A stretch of DNA of 64,000 bases from Bradyrhizobium jicamae (GCF_018130215.1 NZ_JAFCKQ010000013.1:62001-126000); one strand, 5' to 3'; counted from the first letter of the stretch, positions 25,161-34,082 are shown. Notes: generated from the letters alone by a model not told the origin. Program-made: numbers and translations.

Positions 25161-26363
25161 TCACGCCGTCGTTGGGTCTTCGGCGAGATGCCGCGCCAGC
25201 GCGATGGCCAGCGGACAGATCGCGAGCGCGGTTGCTGCGGTTGCCGCGGTTGCGAGCGAGGGACCGAGGGCATCACCAAGCAGGCCATACAACACTGGCG
25301 CGATCGCGCCCGATCCGATGGTTCCCGTGTAGAACAGGGCGAAAGCGCGTTCGGTCTGATGCGGTGGGGTGAGCTCGGGCACTGTTCCGTAGAGTACGGA
25401 TGATGTGCCGTTGAGCATCACGCCGAGCAGCGGCAACAGCACGACTGCAGGCGTCAGCGGGAGCACAAGCACGGCGAGGATCAGCGCCGCCGTTCCGCCT
25501 TCGGTGAGCAGCACGGTGCGCAGCGTGCCGACGCGCTCGCCGAGCCAGCCGCATGTGAACTTGCCGGCCGCACCGCCAATGAAGACCAGCGCCAGCGCGA
25601 AGCCGCTGGTCGGCAGCGACGCTCCCTTGTCGCGCAGCAGGAACGGCAGGAAGGTGAGAAATCCCATCCTGACCGCGGTGTCGAGAATTCCGATCGCAAG
25701 CAGCCAGTGAAAGCCGCCTGCGCGGGCGCCCGCATGCGGCGAAGCGGCAGTCGACTTGCTCGCGCGTCCCTTGCCGAGGGACGGCATCCATAGCGCGACG
25801 CAGCCGGCAACGAGCACGCCGGCGAAAGCCAGCAGCAGCAGCGTGTGCCGCCACGACATGATCACGAGCAGGATCGAGGTCAGCGCGGGAATCGCGGCCT
25901 TTCCGAGATCGCCGCTGAAATTATAGATGCCGAGCGGCCCGCGCGCTGCCTTGCCATAGGCGCGCGAGACGGCGGCAGATGCGATCGGGTGCTGGGTGCT
26001 CGAGCCCGCGCCTGACAGCGCCAGCGCCGACGCCAGCCCCAGGATGCCGCCGGACAGTCCGGCGAGCAGATAGCCGAGCGCGGACAGTGCCGTGCCGAGC
26101 ATCAGGATGAGCTTGCCGTCGACCCGCTCGGCGATCCGGCCGACCGGGATCTGCAGCCCGGCCATGGCGCCTGCATAGAGCCCGCGCAGCAAAGCGAGCA
26201 GCCCGTAGCTCAAGGCGAACTCGGCCTGCCAGACCGGCAGCAGCACGTAGATCAGGTCGGTGTAGCCATCGTGGAGCGCGTGGTTCAGGCCGGCGACCGC
26301 CAGCGTGCGGGCAGCCGGGGCGCGCTCGGTGCGGGACGTTTCGGTGATTGCGGTCTGGTTCAT
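25161..26363 (-). CDS. MFS transporter, fosmidomycin-resistance-like group
   Basis: A 400-residue twelve-helix carrier. The N-terminal LNHALHDGYTDLIYVLLPVWQAEF and GLYAGAMAGLQIPVGRIAERVDGK, with SGAGSSTQHPIASAAVSRAY, are typical of the Fsr-like group of drug-efflux MFS proteins. A histidine- and aspartate-bearing first helix is a mark of this group. It is divergent from the LysR-type regulator at 26533 across 169 bases, so that regulator is the likely controller. With the MDR gene it makes up an accessory block inside the ribosomal-protein cluster. Confidence 0.83.
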   Translation of the reverse strand: MNQTAITETSRTERAPAARTLAVAGLNHALHDGYTDLIYVLLPVWQAEFALSYGLLALLRGLYAGAMAGLQIPVGRIAERVDGKLILMLGTALSALGYLLAGLSGGILGLASALALSGAGSSTQHPIASAAVSRAYGKAARGPLGIYNFSGDLGKAAIPALTSILLVIMSWRHTLLLLAFAGVLVAGCVALWMPSLGKGRASKSTAASPHAGARAGGFHWLLAIGILDTAVRMGFLTFLPFLLRDKGASLPTSGFALALVFIGGAAGKFTCGWLGERVGTLRTVLLTEGGTAALILAVLVLPLTPAVVLLPLLGVMLNGTSSVLYGTVPELTPPHQTERAFALFYTGTIGSGAIAPVLYGLLGDALGPSLATAATAATALAICPLAIALARHLAEDPTTA

Positions 26364-26532
26364 TGCCGGCGTCCACTGCCAGGAAATCTAAAGGACGGAT
26401 TGTGGCGCATCGGGTGCCTGTGTCTGAAAACAGAGCAAGGATAATTATTTGCGGTCACTATGCGCTTCGCAGGGTGTTGTCACAAATCAGTAATATTCGG
26501 ATCATGAGTTAGAAAATCTGATATGAGGGGGC

Positions 26533-27444
26533 ATGTTCGTCCCACGTCGCAGCCTTCCGCCGCTCAACGCGGTCCGCGCCTTCGAGGCCGCCGCGCGGCT
26601 CGGCAGCTTCAAGGAAGCCGCCGCCGAGCTCAGCGTGACCCATGGCGCGGTCAGTCAGCAGATCCGGCTGCTGGAGGAGTGGCTGGGGGCGCCAGCTCTG
26701 TTTCGCAGATCGGTGCGACGGGTGGTGCTCACGCCGGCTGGCGCGGCGCTGCTGGCCGAGGTGGCGCCGGCGCTCGATCGCATCTCGGCTGCCGTGCAGC
26801 AGCATCGCGAGCGCCGCGGCGATGCGGCGGTGGCCGTGCTGCGCGTCAACGCGCTCGCGACGTTCAGCCTGCGCTGGCTGCTGCCGCGGATGGGCCGGTT
26901 TCGTGCCGAGCATCCCGACATCGAGGTGCGCCTGAGCACCTCGAACGACCCGGTCGACGCTCTGCCTGATCCGTTCGACGTCGTGATCCGTGGCGGTCCG
27001 GATACCTTCCACGGCTTCTCATCGCGCTTCCTGCTGTCCGAGCGGCGGTTGCCGGTGTGCAGCCCGTCGCTGCTCGGGCAATTGCCGCTGGCCGATGTGG
27101 CCGACTTGTCGCGTCACACGTTGCTGCATGTCACGTCGATGCCGCGGCTGTGGCGCGACTGGCTCGCCGAGGCCGGTCAATCGGCGCTCGAGCCCGCGGC
27201 GTCGCTGACCTTCGATCATTTCTACCTGACGATCCAGGCCGCGCTCGATGGTCTCGGCGTCGCGATGGGGCCGACGGCGTTGATCGCGGACGACCTCGCG
27301 GCCGGGCGCCTGGTGACACCGTTTCCGCAAGTCAGCCTGCCGGCGCGGAGCTATTTCGCGTATTTTCCCGCCGGCCGCAGCAACGATCCGCACAGCGCGG
27401 TGTTCTGCGACTGGCTCGAGCAGCAGGGCCGGACGACAGGCTGA
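26533..27444 (+). CDS. LysR-family transcriptional regulator (GcvA-like)
   Basis: A 303-residue regulator. The DNA-binding winged helix is at residues 1-65 (LPPLNAVRAFEAAARLGSFK, then ELSVTHGAVSQQIRLLEEWLG and LFRRSVRRVVLTPAG), followed by the periplasmic-binding-like effector domain. The ALATFSLRWLLPRM and DPFDVVIRGG segments place it in the GcvA-like branch. The gap to the divergent MFS gene carries ATCAG ... CTGAT at about 26486-26523, a possible operator. A GAGGGGG ribosome binding site lies unusually close to the ATG. The gene ends 7 bases before the convergent rimM. Confidence 0.88.
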   Translation: MFVPRRSLPPLNAVRAFEAAARLGSFKEAAAELSVTHGAVSQQIRLLEEWLGAPALFRRSVRRVVLTPAGAALLAEVAPALDRISAAVQQHRERRGDAAVAVLRVNALATFSLRWLLPRMGRFRAEHPDIEVRLSTSNDPVDALPDPFDVVIRGGPDTFHGFSSRFLLSERRLPVCSPSLLGQLPLADVADLSRHTLLHVTSMPRLWRDWLAEAGQSALEPAASLTFDHFYLTIQAALDGLGVAMGPTALIADDLAAGRLVTPFPQVSLPARSYFAYFPAGRSNDPHSAVFCDWLEQQGRTTG

Positions 27445-27451
27445 AAAGCGA

Positions 27452-27973
27452 TCACGCCGCCGACGGATCGTCGCCGTCGATCTCCTGCGGCAGCTCGATC
27501 ACGACGCGGCCGCCGGCGAGGTCGACCGTTGGCACCACGGCGTTGGTGAAAGGCAGCAGCATGGTCGCGCCCTGCGGCGGGGCGATCTCGATGATGTCGC
27601 CGGCGCCGAAATTGTGGATCGCGATCACCTTGCCGAGCGGCTGCTCCGCCGCGGTCACAGCAGCGAGCCCGATCAGGTCGGCATGGTAGTATTCGTCGTC
27701 GTCGGTCTCGGGCAGCCGCTCGCGCGGAACGTAGAGCTCGAGGCCGTTGAGCCGTTCGGCGTCATCGCGGGTAGCGACGCCTTTCAGCGTCACCACCAGA
27801 TGATCCTTGGCCTCGCGCAGATGCGTGACCTCGAACCGGCGCGTGCCGTCCTTGGTCATCAGCGGGCCGTAATCCCTCACGGCCAGCGGGTCTTCGGTGA
27901 AGGTCCAAAGCCTGACGGCGCCGCGCACGCCGTGCGCAGCGCCGATGCGGGCGACACAGACCGGTGCGGTCAC
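27452..27973 (-). CDS. rimM: Ribosome maturation factor RimM
   Basis: A 173-residue factor that binds ribosomal protein S19 and helps assemble the head of the 30S subunit. The N-terminal domain has CVARIGAAHGVRGAVRLWTFTEDP and the DAERLNGLELYVPRERLP block; the PRC-barrel domain starts at YYHADLIGLA and has GKVIAIHNFGAGDIIEI and LLPFTNAVVPTVDL. It starts 17 bases after rpsP in an operon. trmD, the usual next gene, is displaced by a 3.5-kb block with a convergent regulator gene directly at the rimM stop. Confidence 0.96.
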   Translation of the reverse strand: MTAPVCVARIGAAHGVRGAVRLWTFTEDPLAVRDYGPLMTKDGTRRFEVTHLREAKDHLVVTLKGVATRDDAERLNGLELYVPRERLPETDDDEYYHADLIGLAAVTAAEQPLGKVIAIHNFGAGDIIEIAPPQGATMLLPFTNAVVPTVDLAGGRVVIELPQEIDGDDPSAA

Positions 27974-27990
27974 CGCCGTCGCCGTTCGAT

Positions 27991-28323
27991 TTAAGCCTTG
28001 GCGGCGGCTTCGGCCTGCGCCTTGCGCTCCTTGCGCGGCACGGCCTTCTCGGGGTTGTTGCGCTTCTCGCGCTTCACGACGCCGGCGGCGTCGAGGAAGC
28101 GGGTCACGCGGTCCGACGGCTGTGCGCCCTTGGCGAGCCAGGCCTTCACCTTGTCCATGTCGAGCTTCAGGCGTGCCTCGCTGTCCTTCGGCAGCAGCGG
28201 GTTGAAGTGGCCGAGACGCTCGATGAAGCGGCCATCGCGCGGGAAGCGCGAGTCGGCGACGACGACGTGATAGACCGGACGCTTCTTGGTGCCTGCGCGC
28301 GCGAGGCGGATAACAACGGACAT
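27991..28323 (-). CDS. rpsP: 30S ribosomal protein S16
   Basis: A 110-residue ribosomal protein with the typical start MSVVIRLARAGTKKRPVYHVVVADSR and RDGRFIERLGHFNPL, then WLAKGAQPSDRVTRFLD. The C-terminal tail is longer than in E. coli S16 and rich in Lys, Arg and Ala (KREKRNNPEKAVPRKERKAQ...), as in other alphaproteobacteria. GAAGGAGAACTGA precedes the ATG. It lies 85 bases after ffh and 17 before rimM in the same direction. Confidence 0.97.
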   Translation of the reverse strand: MSVVIRLARAGTKKRPVYHVVVADSRFPRDGRFIERLGHFNPLLPKDSEARLKLDMDKVKAWLAKGAQPSDRVTRFLDAAGVVKREKRNNPEKAVPRKERKAQAEAAAKA

Positions 28324-28408
28324 TCAGTTCTCCTTCGAAAGACGGTGTGTTCGGTTGATTGGTATTCCGCGCCGCGCCGGATGCTGGTGATCCGTCGCGA
28401 CGAATTCC

Positions 28409-29956
28409 TCATTTCTTCTTGCCCGGGAAGCCGCCGAGGCCAGGCAGCATCGGCTTGCCGCTAAGCCCGGTCAGACCCGGTACGTTCGGCAGGCCTCCGC
28501 GCAGGCTGGCGGGAAGATCCTTCGGCAGGTTGGGCAGGCCGCCGCCGGCGCCGCCCTGCATCTTCTCGGCCAGCGCCTTCATCTCCTCCGGAGAGGGCGG
28601 CTTCATGCCGCCGCCAAAGCCCATCGCCTGTGCGATGCCGGCGAGCGGACCGCGCTTGCCCGAGCCCATGGCCTTCATCATGTCGGCCATGTTCCGGTGC
28701 ATCTTCAGGAGCTTGTTGATCTGCTCGACGTTCTGGCCGGCGCCGGCCGCGATGCGCTTCTTGCGGCTCGCCTTCAGGATGTCCGGGTTCTTGCGCTCCT
28801 GGCGCGTCATCGAGTCGATGATCGCGACCTGGCGCTTGATGATCCTGTCGTCGATGCCGGCCGCGGCGATCTGGTTCTTCATCTTGGAAATGCCGGGCAT
28901 CATGCCCATCAGGCCGCCGATGCCGCCCATGTTCGCCATCTGCTGCAGCTGTTCGCGCATGTCGTTGAGGTCGAACTGGCCCTTGCGCATCCGCTCGGCG
29001 GTGCGCGCGGCCTTTTCGGCGTCGATATTCGCGGCGGCCTTCTCGACCAGCGAGACCACGTCGCCCATGCCGAGGATGCGGCCGGCGATGCGGCTCGGAT
29101 GGAAATCCTCCAGCGCATCGGTCTTTTCGCCGGTGCCGATCAGCTTGATCGGCTTGCCGGTGACCGCGCGCATCGACAGCGCGGCACCGCCGCGGCCATC
29201 GCCGTCCACCCTCGTCAGCACGATGCCGGTGAGGCCGACGCGCTGGTCGAACGCGCGGGCGAGGTTGACCGCGTCCTGACCGGTGAGGCTGTCCGCGACC
29301 AGCAGCACTTCGTGCGGATTGGCGGCGGCTTTGATCTCGGCCGCCTCCTTCATCATCTCTTCGTCGAGCGTGGTGCGGCCGGCGGTGTCGAGCAGCACGA
29401 CGTCGTAGCCGCCAAGCTTGCCGGCCTCCAGTGCGCGCCTCGCGATCTGCGGCGGCATCTGGCCGGCGACGATCGGCAGCGTCGGGATGTCGAGGTCGCG
29501 GCCGAGCACCGCGAGCTGTTCCATCGCCGCCGGGCGGTAGACGTCGAGCGAGGCCATCAGCACCTTGCGCTTGTCGCGCTGGACCAGGCGCCGCGCCAGC
29601 TTCGCGGTGGTGGTGGTCTTGCCGGAGCCCTGTAGGCCGACCATCATGATCGGAACCGGAGGCACCGTGTTGATGTCGATGGTCTGGCCGTCGGAGCCGA
29701 GCGTGGCGACGAGCTCGTCATGGACGATCTTCACCACCATCTGGCCCGGCGTGACCGATTTCACGACAGTGGCGCCGATCGCCTGCTCGCGGACCCGGTC
29801 CGTGAAGCTGCGGACCACCTCGAGCGCGACGTCGGCCTCGAGCAGCGCGCGGCGCACCTCGCGCATCGCGGCATCGACGTCCTTTTCGGTCAGCGCACCG
29901 CGCCCCGTCAGACGATCGAGAATGCCACCAAGCCGTTCCGACAGATTGTCGAACAA
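28409..29956 (-). CDS. ffh: Signal recognition particle protein Ffh
   Basis: A 515-residue GTPase that binds 4.5S RNA and nascent signal sequences and delivers ribosomes to FtsY at the membrane. The N domain leads to G1 GLQGSGKTTTT (107-117), DTAGR (190-194) and TRVDG (242-246). The methionine-rich M domain with MANMGGIGGLMGMMPGISKM follows, and the tail is rich in Gly, Pro and Leu. No ATG fits: the family's usual first residues FDNLSERLGG follow a TTG at 29956, with AAAGGA eight bases upstream. The receptor gene ftsY is at 40252 in this window. Followed by rpsP and rimM. Confidence 0.96.
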   Translation of the reverse strand: MFDNLSERLGGILDRLTGRGALTEKDVDAAMREVRRALLEADVALEVVRSFTDRVREQAIGATVVKSVTPGQMVVKIVHDELVATLGSDGQTIDINTVPPVPIMMVGLQGSGKTTTTAKLARRLVQRDKRKVLMASLDVYRPAAMEQLAVLGRDLDIPTLPIVAGQMPPQIARRALEAGKLGGYDVVLLDTAGRTTLDEEMMKEAAEIKAAANPHEVLLVADSLTGQDAVNLARAFDQRVGLTGIVLTRVDGDGRGGAALSMRAVTGKPIKLIGTGEKTDALEDFHPSRIAGRILGMGDVVSLVEKAAANIDAEKAARTAERMRKGQFDLNDMREQLQQMANMGGIGGLMGMMPGISKMKNQIAAAGIDDRIIKRQVAIIDSMTRQERKNPDILKASRKKRIAAGAGQNVEQINKLLKMHRNMADMMKAMGSGKRGPLAGIAQAMGFGGGMKPPSPEEMKALAEKMQGGAGGGLPNLPKDLPASLRGGLPNVPGLTGLSGKPMLPGLGGFPGKKK

Positions 29957-30323
29957 TGCCGTTGTCCTTTGCCTGAAGCAGGCGCCAAGTTCACGTCGTC
30001 GCCCGCGGGTGATGACGACATAGTCTGCCTTGGCACCGTGCCAAGACGATGGTCCAAACACTTTCGCGCCCGAGGGCGCATCGCGCTGTCGGGCGTTGAC
30101 CTCCGGCCTCGAAGGGCCGGTCGGCGGGTCGAAAAGACGGATCTTTCCGAGAAAGTGGCGGCGTTAAACGCTGCCGGGGATCGGAAGTCAAGGAAAGATT
30201 GACCGCTTTCGACCGGAGTTAGACATTAAGCTACTGAAATTGCATTATTTTCCCGCAATTGTTCCGAATTGGCCCGCACCACCCATATAGACGAAGCCTT
30301 CCGCCCGGCCATTGGGAACCTGC
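29957..30323. other. Divergent promoter region between ffh and the MBL-fold gene
   Basis: About 370 bases with no gene that I can support. The part nearest ffh is GC-rich; the part at 30195-30270 is AT-richer and probably holds promoter elements for the plus-strand gene. No terminator or repeat was recognised. Confidence 0.35.
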
Positions 30324-31388
30324 TTGCCCGTCACCCGCCGCCGACTCCTCGCTAGCCTGACCGGAATTGCCGCGGCGATCGGCGTCCCGTCGATCTGGAT
30401 GTCATCCATGAAAACCTATGACGGCCCCGTCTCCGACCATTTCGACGGCCTGCACTTCTTTGACCCGGACGGATCGCCGCCGAAGTCGCTCGGCGAGGTG
30501 CTGCGCTGGCAGTTCGGCGGCGGCCGGCAGCGTTTCGTCTGGCCGGAATGGGTGCCGAGCCCCCATGCCGATACGCCGCCGCCGCGTGTCGACGGCGCCA
30601 GGGTGCGGCTCTCTTTCGTCGGTCACGCCAGCTGGCTGATCCAGGCCGCAGGCCTCAACATCCTCGTCGATCCGGTCTGGTCGATGCGGGCCTCGCCATT
30701 CAGCTTCGCGGGGCCGAAGCGGCACAACGATCCCGGAATCGCTTTCGAGAAATTGCCAGGGATCGACGTCGTGCTGGTGTCGCACGGCCATTACGACCAT
30801 CTCGACGTCGCGACGCTGTCGAAGCTCGCGGCGACGTTCGGCCCTCGCGTGGTCACGCCGCTCGGCAACGACATCACGATGCGCGAGGCGGATGCCGCGA
30901 TCAAGGCCGAGGCGTTCGACTGGCATCAGCGCGTCGAACTCGGCAACGGCATTGCCGCGACTCTGGTGCCGACGCGGCACTGGTCGGCCCGCGGGCTGTT
31001 CGACCGAAACAAGGCGCTGTGGGCGAGTTTCGTGCTGGAGACGCCGGCCGGCAAGCTCTACATCGTCTGCGATTCCGGCTATGGCGACGGCCGGCATTTC
31101 CGCCGCGTCGCCGAGGCACATGGTCCGCTGCGGCTCGCGATCCTGCCGATCGGCGCCTATGAGCCGCGCTGGTTCATGCGCGACCAGCACATGAATCCGG
31201 AGGACGCGGTGAAGGCGCTCGCCGATTGCGGCGCCGCCCAGGCACTGGCGCATCATCACGGCACGTTCCAGCTGACCGACGAGGCGATCGACGCGCCGGC
31301 GATTGCACTTGGCGAAGCGCTCGACGCCGCAAAGCTGCCGCGCGAGCAATTCGTGACGCTGAAGCCCGGGCAGGTGTTCGAGATTTAA
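30324..31388 (+). CDS. Tat-exported MBL-fold metal-dependent hydrolase (UlaG/NAPE-PLD-like)
   Basis: A 354-residue metallo-beta-lactamase-fold protein. The metal-binding motif SHGHYDHLD is at about 153-161; further histidines come in LVPTRHWSARGLF and in ALAHHHGTFQLTDEA, and RLSFVGHASWLIQAAGLNILVDPVWS is the family's opening. The order matches the group that includes N-acylphosphatidylethanolamine phospholipase D and UlaG-like lactonases. The N-terminus TRRRLLASLTGIAAAIGVPS looks like a Tat signal. No ATG precedes it: a TTG at 30324 with GGGAA upstream is my choice, with 30312 (also TTG) possible. Substrate unknown. Confidence 0.82.
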   Translation: MPVTRRRLLASLTGIAAAIGVPSIWMSSMKTYDGPVSDHFDGLHFFDPDGSPPKSLGEVLRWQFGGGRQRFVWPEWVPSPHADTPPPRVDGARVRLSFVGHASWLIQAAGLNILVDPVWSMRASPFSFAGPKRHNDPGIAFEKLPGIDVVLVSHGHYDHLDVATLSKLAATFGPRVVTPLGNDITMREADAAIKAEAFDWHQRVELGNGIAATLVPTRHWSARGLFDRNKALWASFVLETPAGKLYIVCDSGYGDGRHFRRVAEAHGPLRLAILPIGAYEPRWFMRDQHMNPEDAVKALADCGAAQALAHHHGTFQLTDEAIDAPAIALGEALDAAKLPREQFVTLKPGQVFEI

Positions 31389-31403
31389 CTGTCGATGCGT
31401 TGA

Positions 31404-31490
31404 GTAGCCGGATGAAGCGCAGCGCAATCCGGGGCCACCCATTCCGTGGAAGGGCCTTCCCGGATTTCGCTCCGCTCCAACCGGGCTACG
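31404..31490. repeat. Palindromic intergenic repeat, type A (copy 3)
   Basis: Begins GTAGCCGGATGAAGCGCAGC and ends TCCAACCGGGCTACG, with an inner ATTCCGTGGAAGG. It is the same family as 3084-3171 and sits between convergent genes, where it may end transcription. Confidence 0.75.
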
Positions 31491-31533
31491 CTTGCCAAGG
31501 CTGTCGTCACGGCTTTCGCCGGGACGCCAATCT

Positions 31534-32298
31534 TTACTTCTCCTTGATCGCCCAGGACACGTTCACGGTGACCGAGAGCGTTTCCTCGCCCTGTGCCACA
31601 GGCGTCGGCGCAGCGAAGCCGGCCGTGGCCATCTTGGCGTGGAACATCGGCGCCGGAGCCGCGCCGAACTCCGAAATGCTCAAGGGGGCACCGATCGTGA
31701 CGCCGGCGGCCCTGGCATAGATCTCGGCCTTGCGGCGGGCGTCGGCGATCGCCTTCTCGCGTGCGTCGTCCAGCAGTTTCGAGGCCTGCGACACCGAGAA
31801 ACTGATCCCGCCGATGTCATTGGCGCCGGCACCGACCAGCACATCGATGGTGGCGGCGACCTTGCTGACGTCGTGCAGCTTGATCGTGACGCGGTTGCTG
31901 GCGTGATAGCCGACGATGCCGGGCGGTGTCGTCGGTGACGATGCGGGGCGGTTGGCGTATTGCGGCTGAAGCGACAATCGTGACGTCTGAAAATCCTTCT
32001 CCGCGATTCCTGCGCCCTTCAGCGCGGCCAGCACCTTGCCCATCGTTGCATTGTTGGCGTCGGCGGCTTCGCGCGCGGTCTTGGCGTCGGTGGTGACACC
32101 GGCGTCGAGTTGCGCCTCGTCGGGCGGCGCCGAGATCGTCGCAGTGCCGGTGACCGAAATCGCGGGCGGGAAGTCGTTATCGGCGAGCGCAGGCGCAGCG
32201 AGCAGGGTGGTTGCGAGGAGAGCGGCAGCGAAGGAAAGGCCAGGGGGAAGGCCAAGAGAAAGGCCGAGAGAAAGGCCGAGAGAAGGGCGATGAGTCAT
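31534..32298 (-). CDS. SIMPL-domain (DUF541) exported protein
   Basis: A 254-residue periplasmic protein. After a signal peptide comes the SIMPL/DUF541 domain: ISVTGTATISAPPDEAQLDAGVTTDAKTA, then VLAALKGAGIAEKDFQTSRLSLQPQY, a GYHASNRVTIKL strand and ARRKAEIYARAAGVTIGAPLSISE. The family includes BP26 of Brucella and is linked to oxidative stress, without a defined activity. The start is the ATG at 32298, six bases after the stop of the gene upstream, so translation is probably coupled. The signal peptide is stretched by tandem repeats (GLSLGLSLGL). Confidence 0.88.
   Translation of the reverse strand: MTHRPSLGLSLGLSLGLPPGLSFAAALLATTLLAAPALADNDFPPAISVTGTATISAPPDEAQLDAGVTTDAKTAREAADANNATMGKVLAALKGAGIAEKDFQTSRLSLQPQYANRPASSPTTPPGIVGYHASNRVTIKLHDVSKVAATIDVLVGAGANDIGGISFSVSQASKLLDDAREKAIADARRKAEIYARAAGVTIGAPLSISEFGAAPAPMFHAKMATAGFAAPTPVAQGEETLSVTVNVSWAIKEK
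32230..32288. repeat. Tandem repeats inside the SIMPL signal peptide
   Basis: About four tandem units of AAGGCC(A/G)AGAG, roughly 12 bases each, read on the plus strand. On the coding strand they give the repeated Leu-Gly-Leu-Ser of the signal peptide. Slippage here would change the hydrophobic core in steps of four residues while keeping frame. Confidence 0.7.
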
Positions 32299-32303
32299 CC
32301 GGC

Positions 32304-33014
32304 TCACTTCAGGGGTACGTAGACGTTGATCACAAGCTTGTCTTCGGCGGTCTTCAGGGGATCGGTGATATATTCCTCGATGAAGGTGTCCTTGGCTTCG
32401 AGCTTCTTGTCGTCGAGGTGATTGGTGATCGCCTCATAGGTGTTGTCCATGTTGTCGTAGGAGCCGCGATGGACGAATTTCAGCGCCTTGCCGTCGGGCG
32501 AATTGCCCATGCTCATGCCCTTGCCCAGGTTCTTCACGTCCTGGTCAACCGGCATTTCGGCGATGAAGGTGAAGCCGGTGTCGTCGGTCGAGGTGTAGAC
32601 GATCATTGGATTGCCGGTCGCCTTGACGCCCTGCTTGTCGAGCAGCGCGGAGAGTTGCTTGAGGGCCTCGATCAGGGCGTCGAAGGCCGAATCCCAATTG
32701 GCCGTGCCCTTCAGCATGACGACCTTCTTCGGCTCCAGCGTGAACGGCTCGCCGAACGGATCGGCGGTCTGCACGGGCGCGGCCGGCGCAGGTGTCTGGG
32801 ACGCGGCCGGGCTGTCGGCCGGTGATTTGGTCTCGGCCGGCGGCGGAACCGGGGTCGCGGTCGCCGACGGCGCGGGGGCGGGCGCCGGGCTCACGGCCGG
32901 CGCCGGGGTGGGCGAGGCTGCGGGCGACTGGGCCGGCGCCGGGCTCGCAAGCATGATCGCAGCCAATGGGAGCAGCGCGACCATGGCCGCGCGGAACGTG
33001 CTGATTCGGTTCAT
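32304..33014 (-). CDS. Exported protein with Pro/Ala linker and GyrI-like effector-binding domain
   Basis: A 236-residue protein: a signal peptide (FRAAMVALLPLAAIMLASPAPA, cleaved near residue 28), a low-complexity Pro/Ala/Ser region at about 30-83, then a domain from about 90 to the end that reads like a GyrI-like/AraC effector-binding domain (VVMLKGTANWDSAFDALIEAL, AEMPVDQDV, GKALKFVHRGSYDNMDNTYEAITNHL and the closing DKLVINVYVPL). These domains normally bind small molecules in the cytoplasm; an exported copy is less common. The start is the ATG at 33014 with TGGAG upstream. It lies directly before the SIMPL gene in one operon, so the two exported proteins may act together. Confidence 0.78.
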   Translation of the reverse strand: MNRISTFRAAMVALLPLAAIMLASPAPAQSPAASPTPAPAVSPAPAPAPSATATPVPPPAETKSPADSPAASQTPAPAAPVQTADPFGEPFTLEPKKVVMLKGTANWDSAFDALIEALKQLSALLDKQGVKATGNPMIVYTSTDDTGFTFIAEMPVDQDVKNLGKGMSMGNSPDGKALKFVHRGSYDNMDNTYEAITNHLDDKKLEAKDTFIEEYITDPLKTAEDKLVINVYVPLK

Positions 33015-33197
33015 TCGGTATTCTCCATCCCCATCCTCGCGCGGCCGCGCGATCTGTCCCGGTGCACGGTCCGCAAGGTGCGATATTCCTAACACGCGAG
33101 TTCTGCTTTCGTCCCATGACAGATGCGTCATGGGCCCATCCGTACTGGCCAATCAGCCACCACTCGCCATATAAGCGGGCAGAAATTGGGAAAATCG

Positions 33198-34082
33198 ATG
33201 AGCGCTCTCGCCAACCACGCATTCGCGAAGATGAACGGCATCGGCAACGAGATCGTCGTCGTCGACCTGCGCGATTCCATGGGGAATCTGGCGGCGCAGG
33301 TGACGGCGGAGGACGCGCGCGCGGTGGCCTCGCCCGCCGGCGTGCCCTACGACCAACTGATGGTGTTGCAGCCGCCGCGGCTCCAGGGCACCGAGGCGTT
33401 CATCAAGATCTACAACAGTGACGGCTCGGAAGCCGGTGCCTGCGGTAATGGCATGCGCTGCGTGGTGCGGCGGGTGTTCGAGCGGACCGGCCAGAGCGCA
33501 GTGACGTTCGAGACCCGCGCCGGCCTGCTCAATTGCTGGCAGGGTCCGGCACCCGATCTCTACACCGTCGACATGGGCGCGCCGAAGTTCGGCTGGCAGG
33601 ATATCCCGCTGGCCGAGGAGTTTCGCGACACCCGCTACATCGAGCTGCAGGTCGGGCCGATCGACAATCCCGTGCTGCATTCGCCGTCGGTGGTTTCGAT
33701 GGGCAACCCGCATGCGATCTTCTGGGTCGATGACGTCAACGCCTACGACCTCGAACGTTTCGGGCCGTTACTTGAGAACCATCCGATCTTCCCGGAGCGG
33801 GCCAACATCACGCTCGCCCATATCGTCGACCGCGACCACATCACGATGCGCACCTGGGAGCGCGGCGCGGGCCTGACCAGGGCTTGCGGCTCGGCAGCCT
33901 GCGCCACCGCGGTGGCCGCGGCGCGGCTGAAGCGCACCAACCGGATCGTCGAGATGACACTGCCCGGCGGCAAGCTCGGCATCGAATGGCGCGAGCGCGA
34001 CGATCACGTGCTGATGACCGGCACCGCCGAGTTCGAATACGAGGGCCGGTTCGATCCGGCCCTGTTTGCCAGCGTCGCCTGA
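33198..34082 (+). CDS. dapF: Diaminopimelate epimerase
   Basis: A 294-residue cofactor-free racemase that converts LL- to meso-diaminopimelate for lysine and peptidoglycan. The two catalytic cysteines are Cys82 in GACGNGMRC and Cys230 in TRACGSAACA; KMNGIGNEIVVVDLR at the start and VSMGNPHAIFWVDD are also diagnostic. The start is the ATG at 33198, where the family sequence begins; the frame extends further upstream without a better site. It lies five bases before mtaB in the same operon. Confidence 0.97.
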   Translation: MSALANHAFAKMNGIGNEIVVVDLRDSMGNLAAQVTAEDARAVASPAGVPYDQLMVLQPPRLQGTEAFIKIYNSDGSEAGACGNGMRCVVRRVFERTGQSAVTFETRAGLLNCWQGPAPDLYTVDMGAPKFGWQDIPLAEEFRDTRYIELQVGPIDNPVLHSPSVVSMGNPHAIFWVDDVNAYDLERFGPLLENHPIFPERANITLAHIVDRDHITMRTWERGAGLTRACGSAACATAVAAARLKRTNRIVEMTLPGGKLGIEWRERDDHVLMTGTAEFEYEGRFDPALFASVA

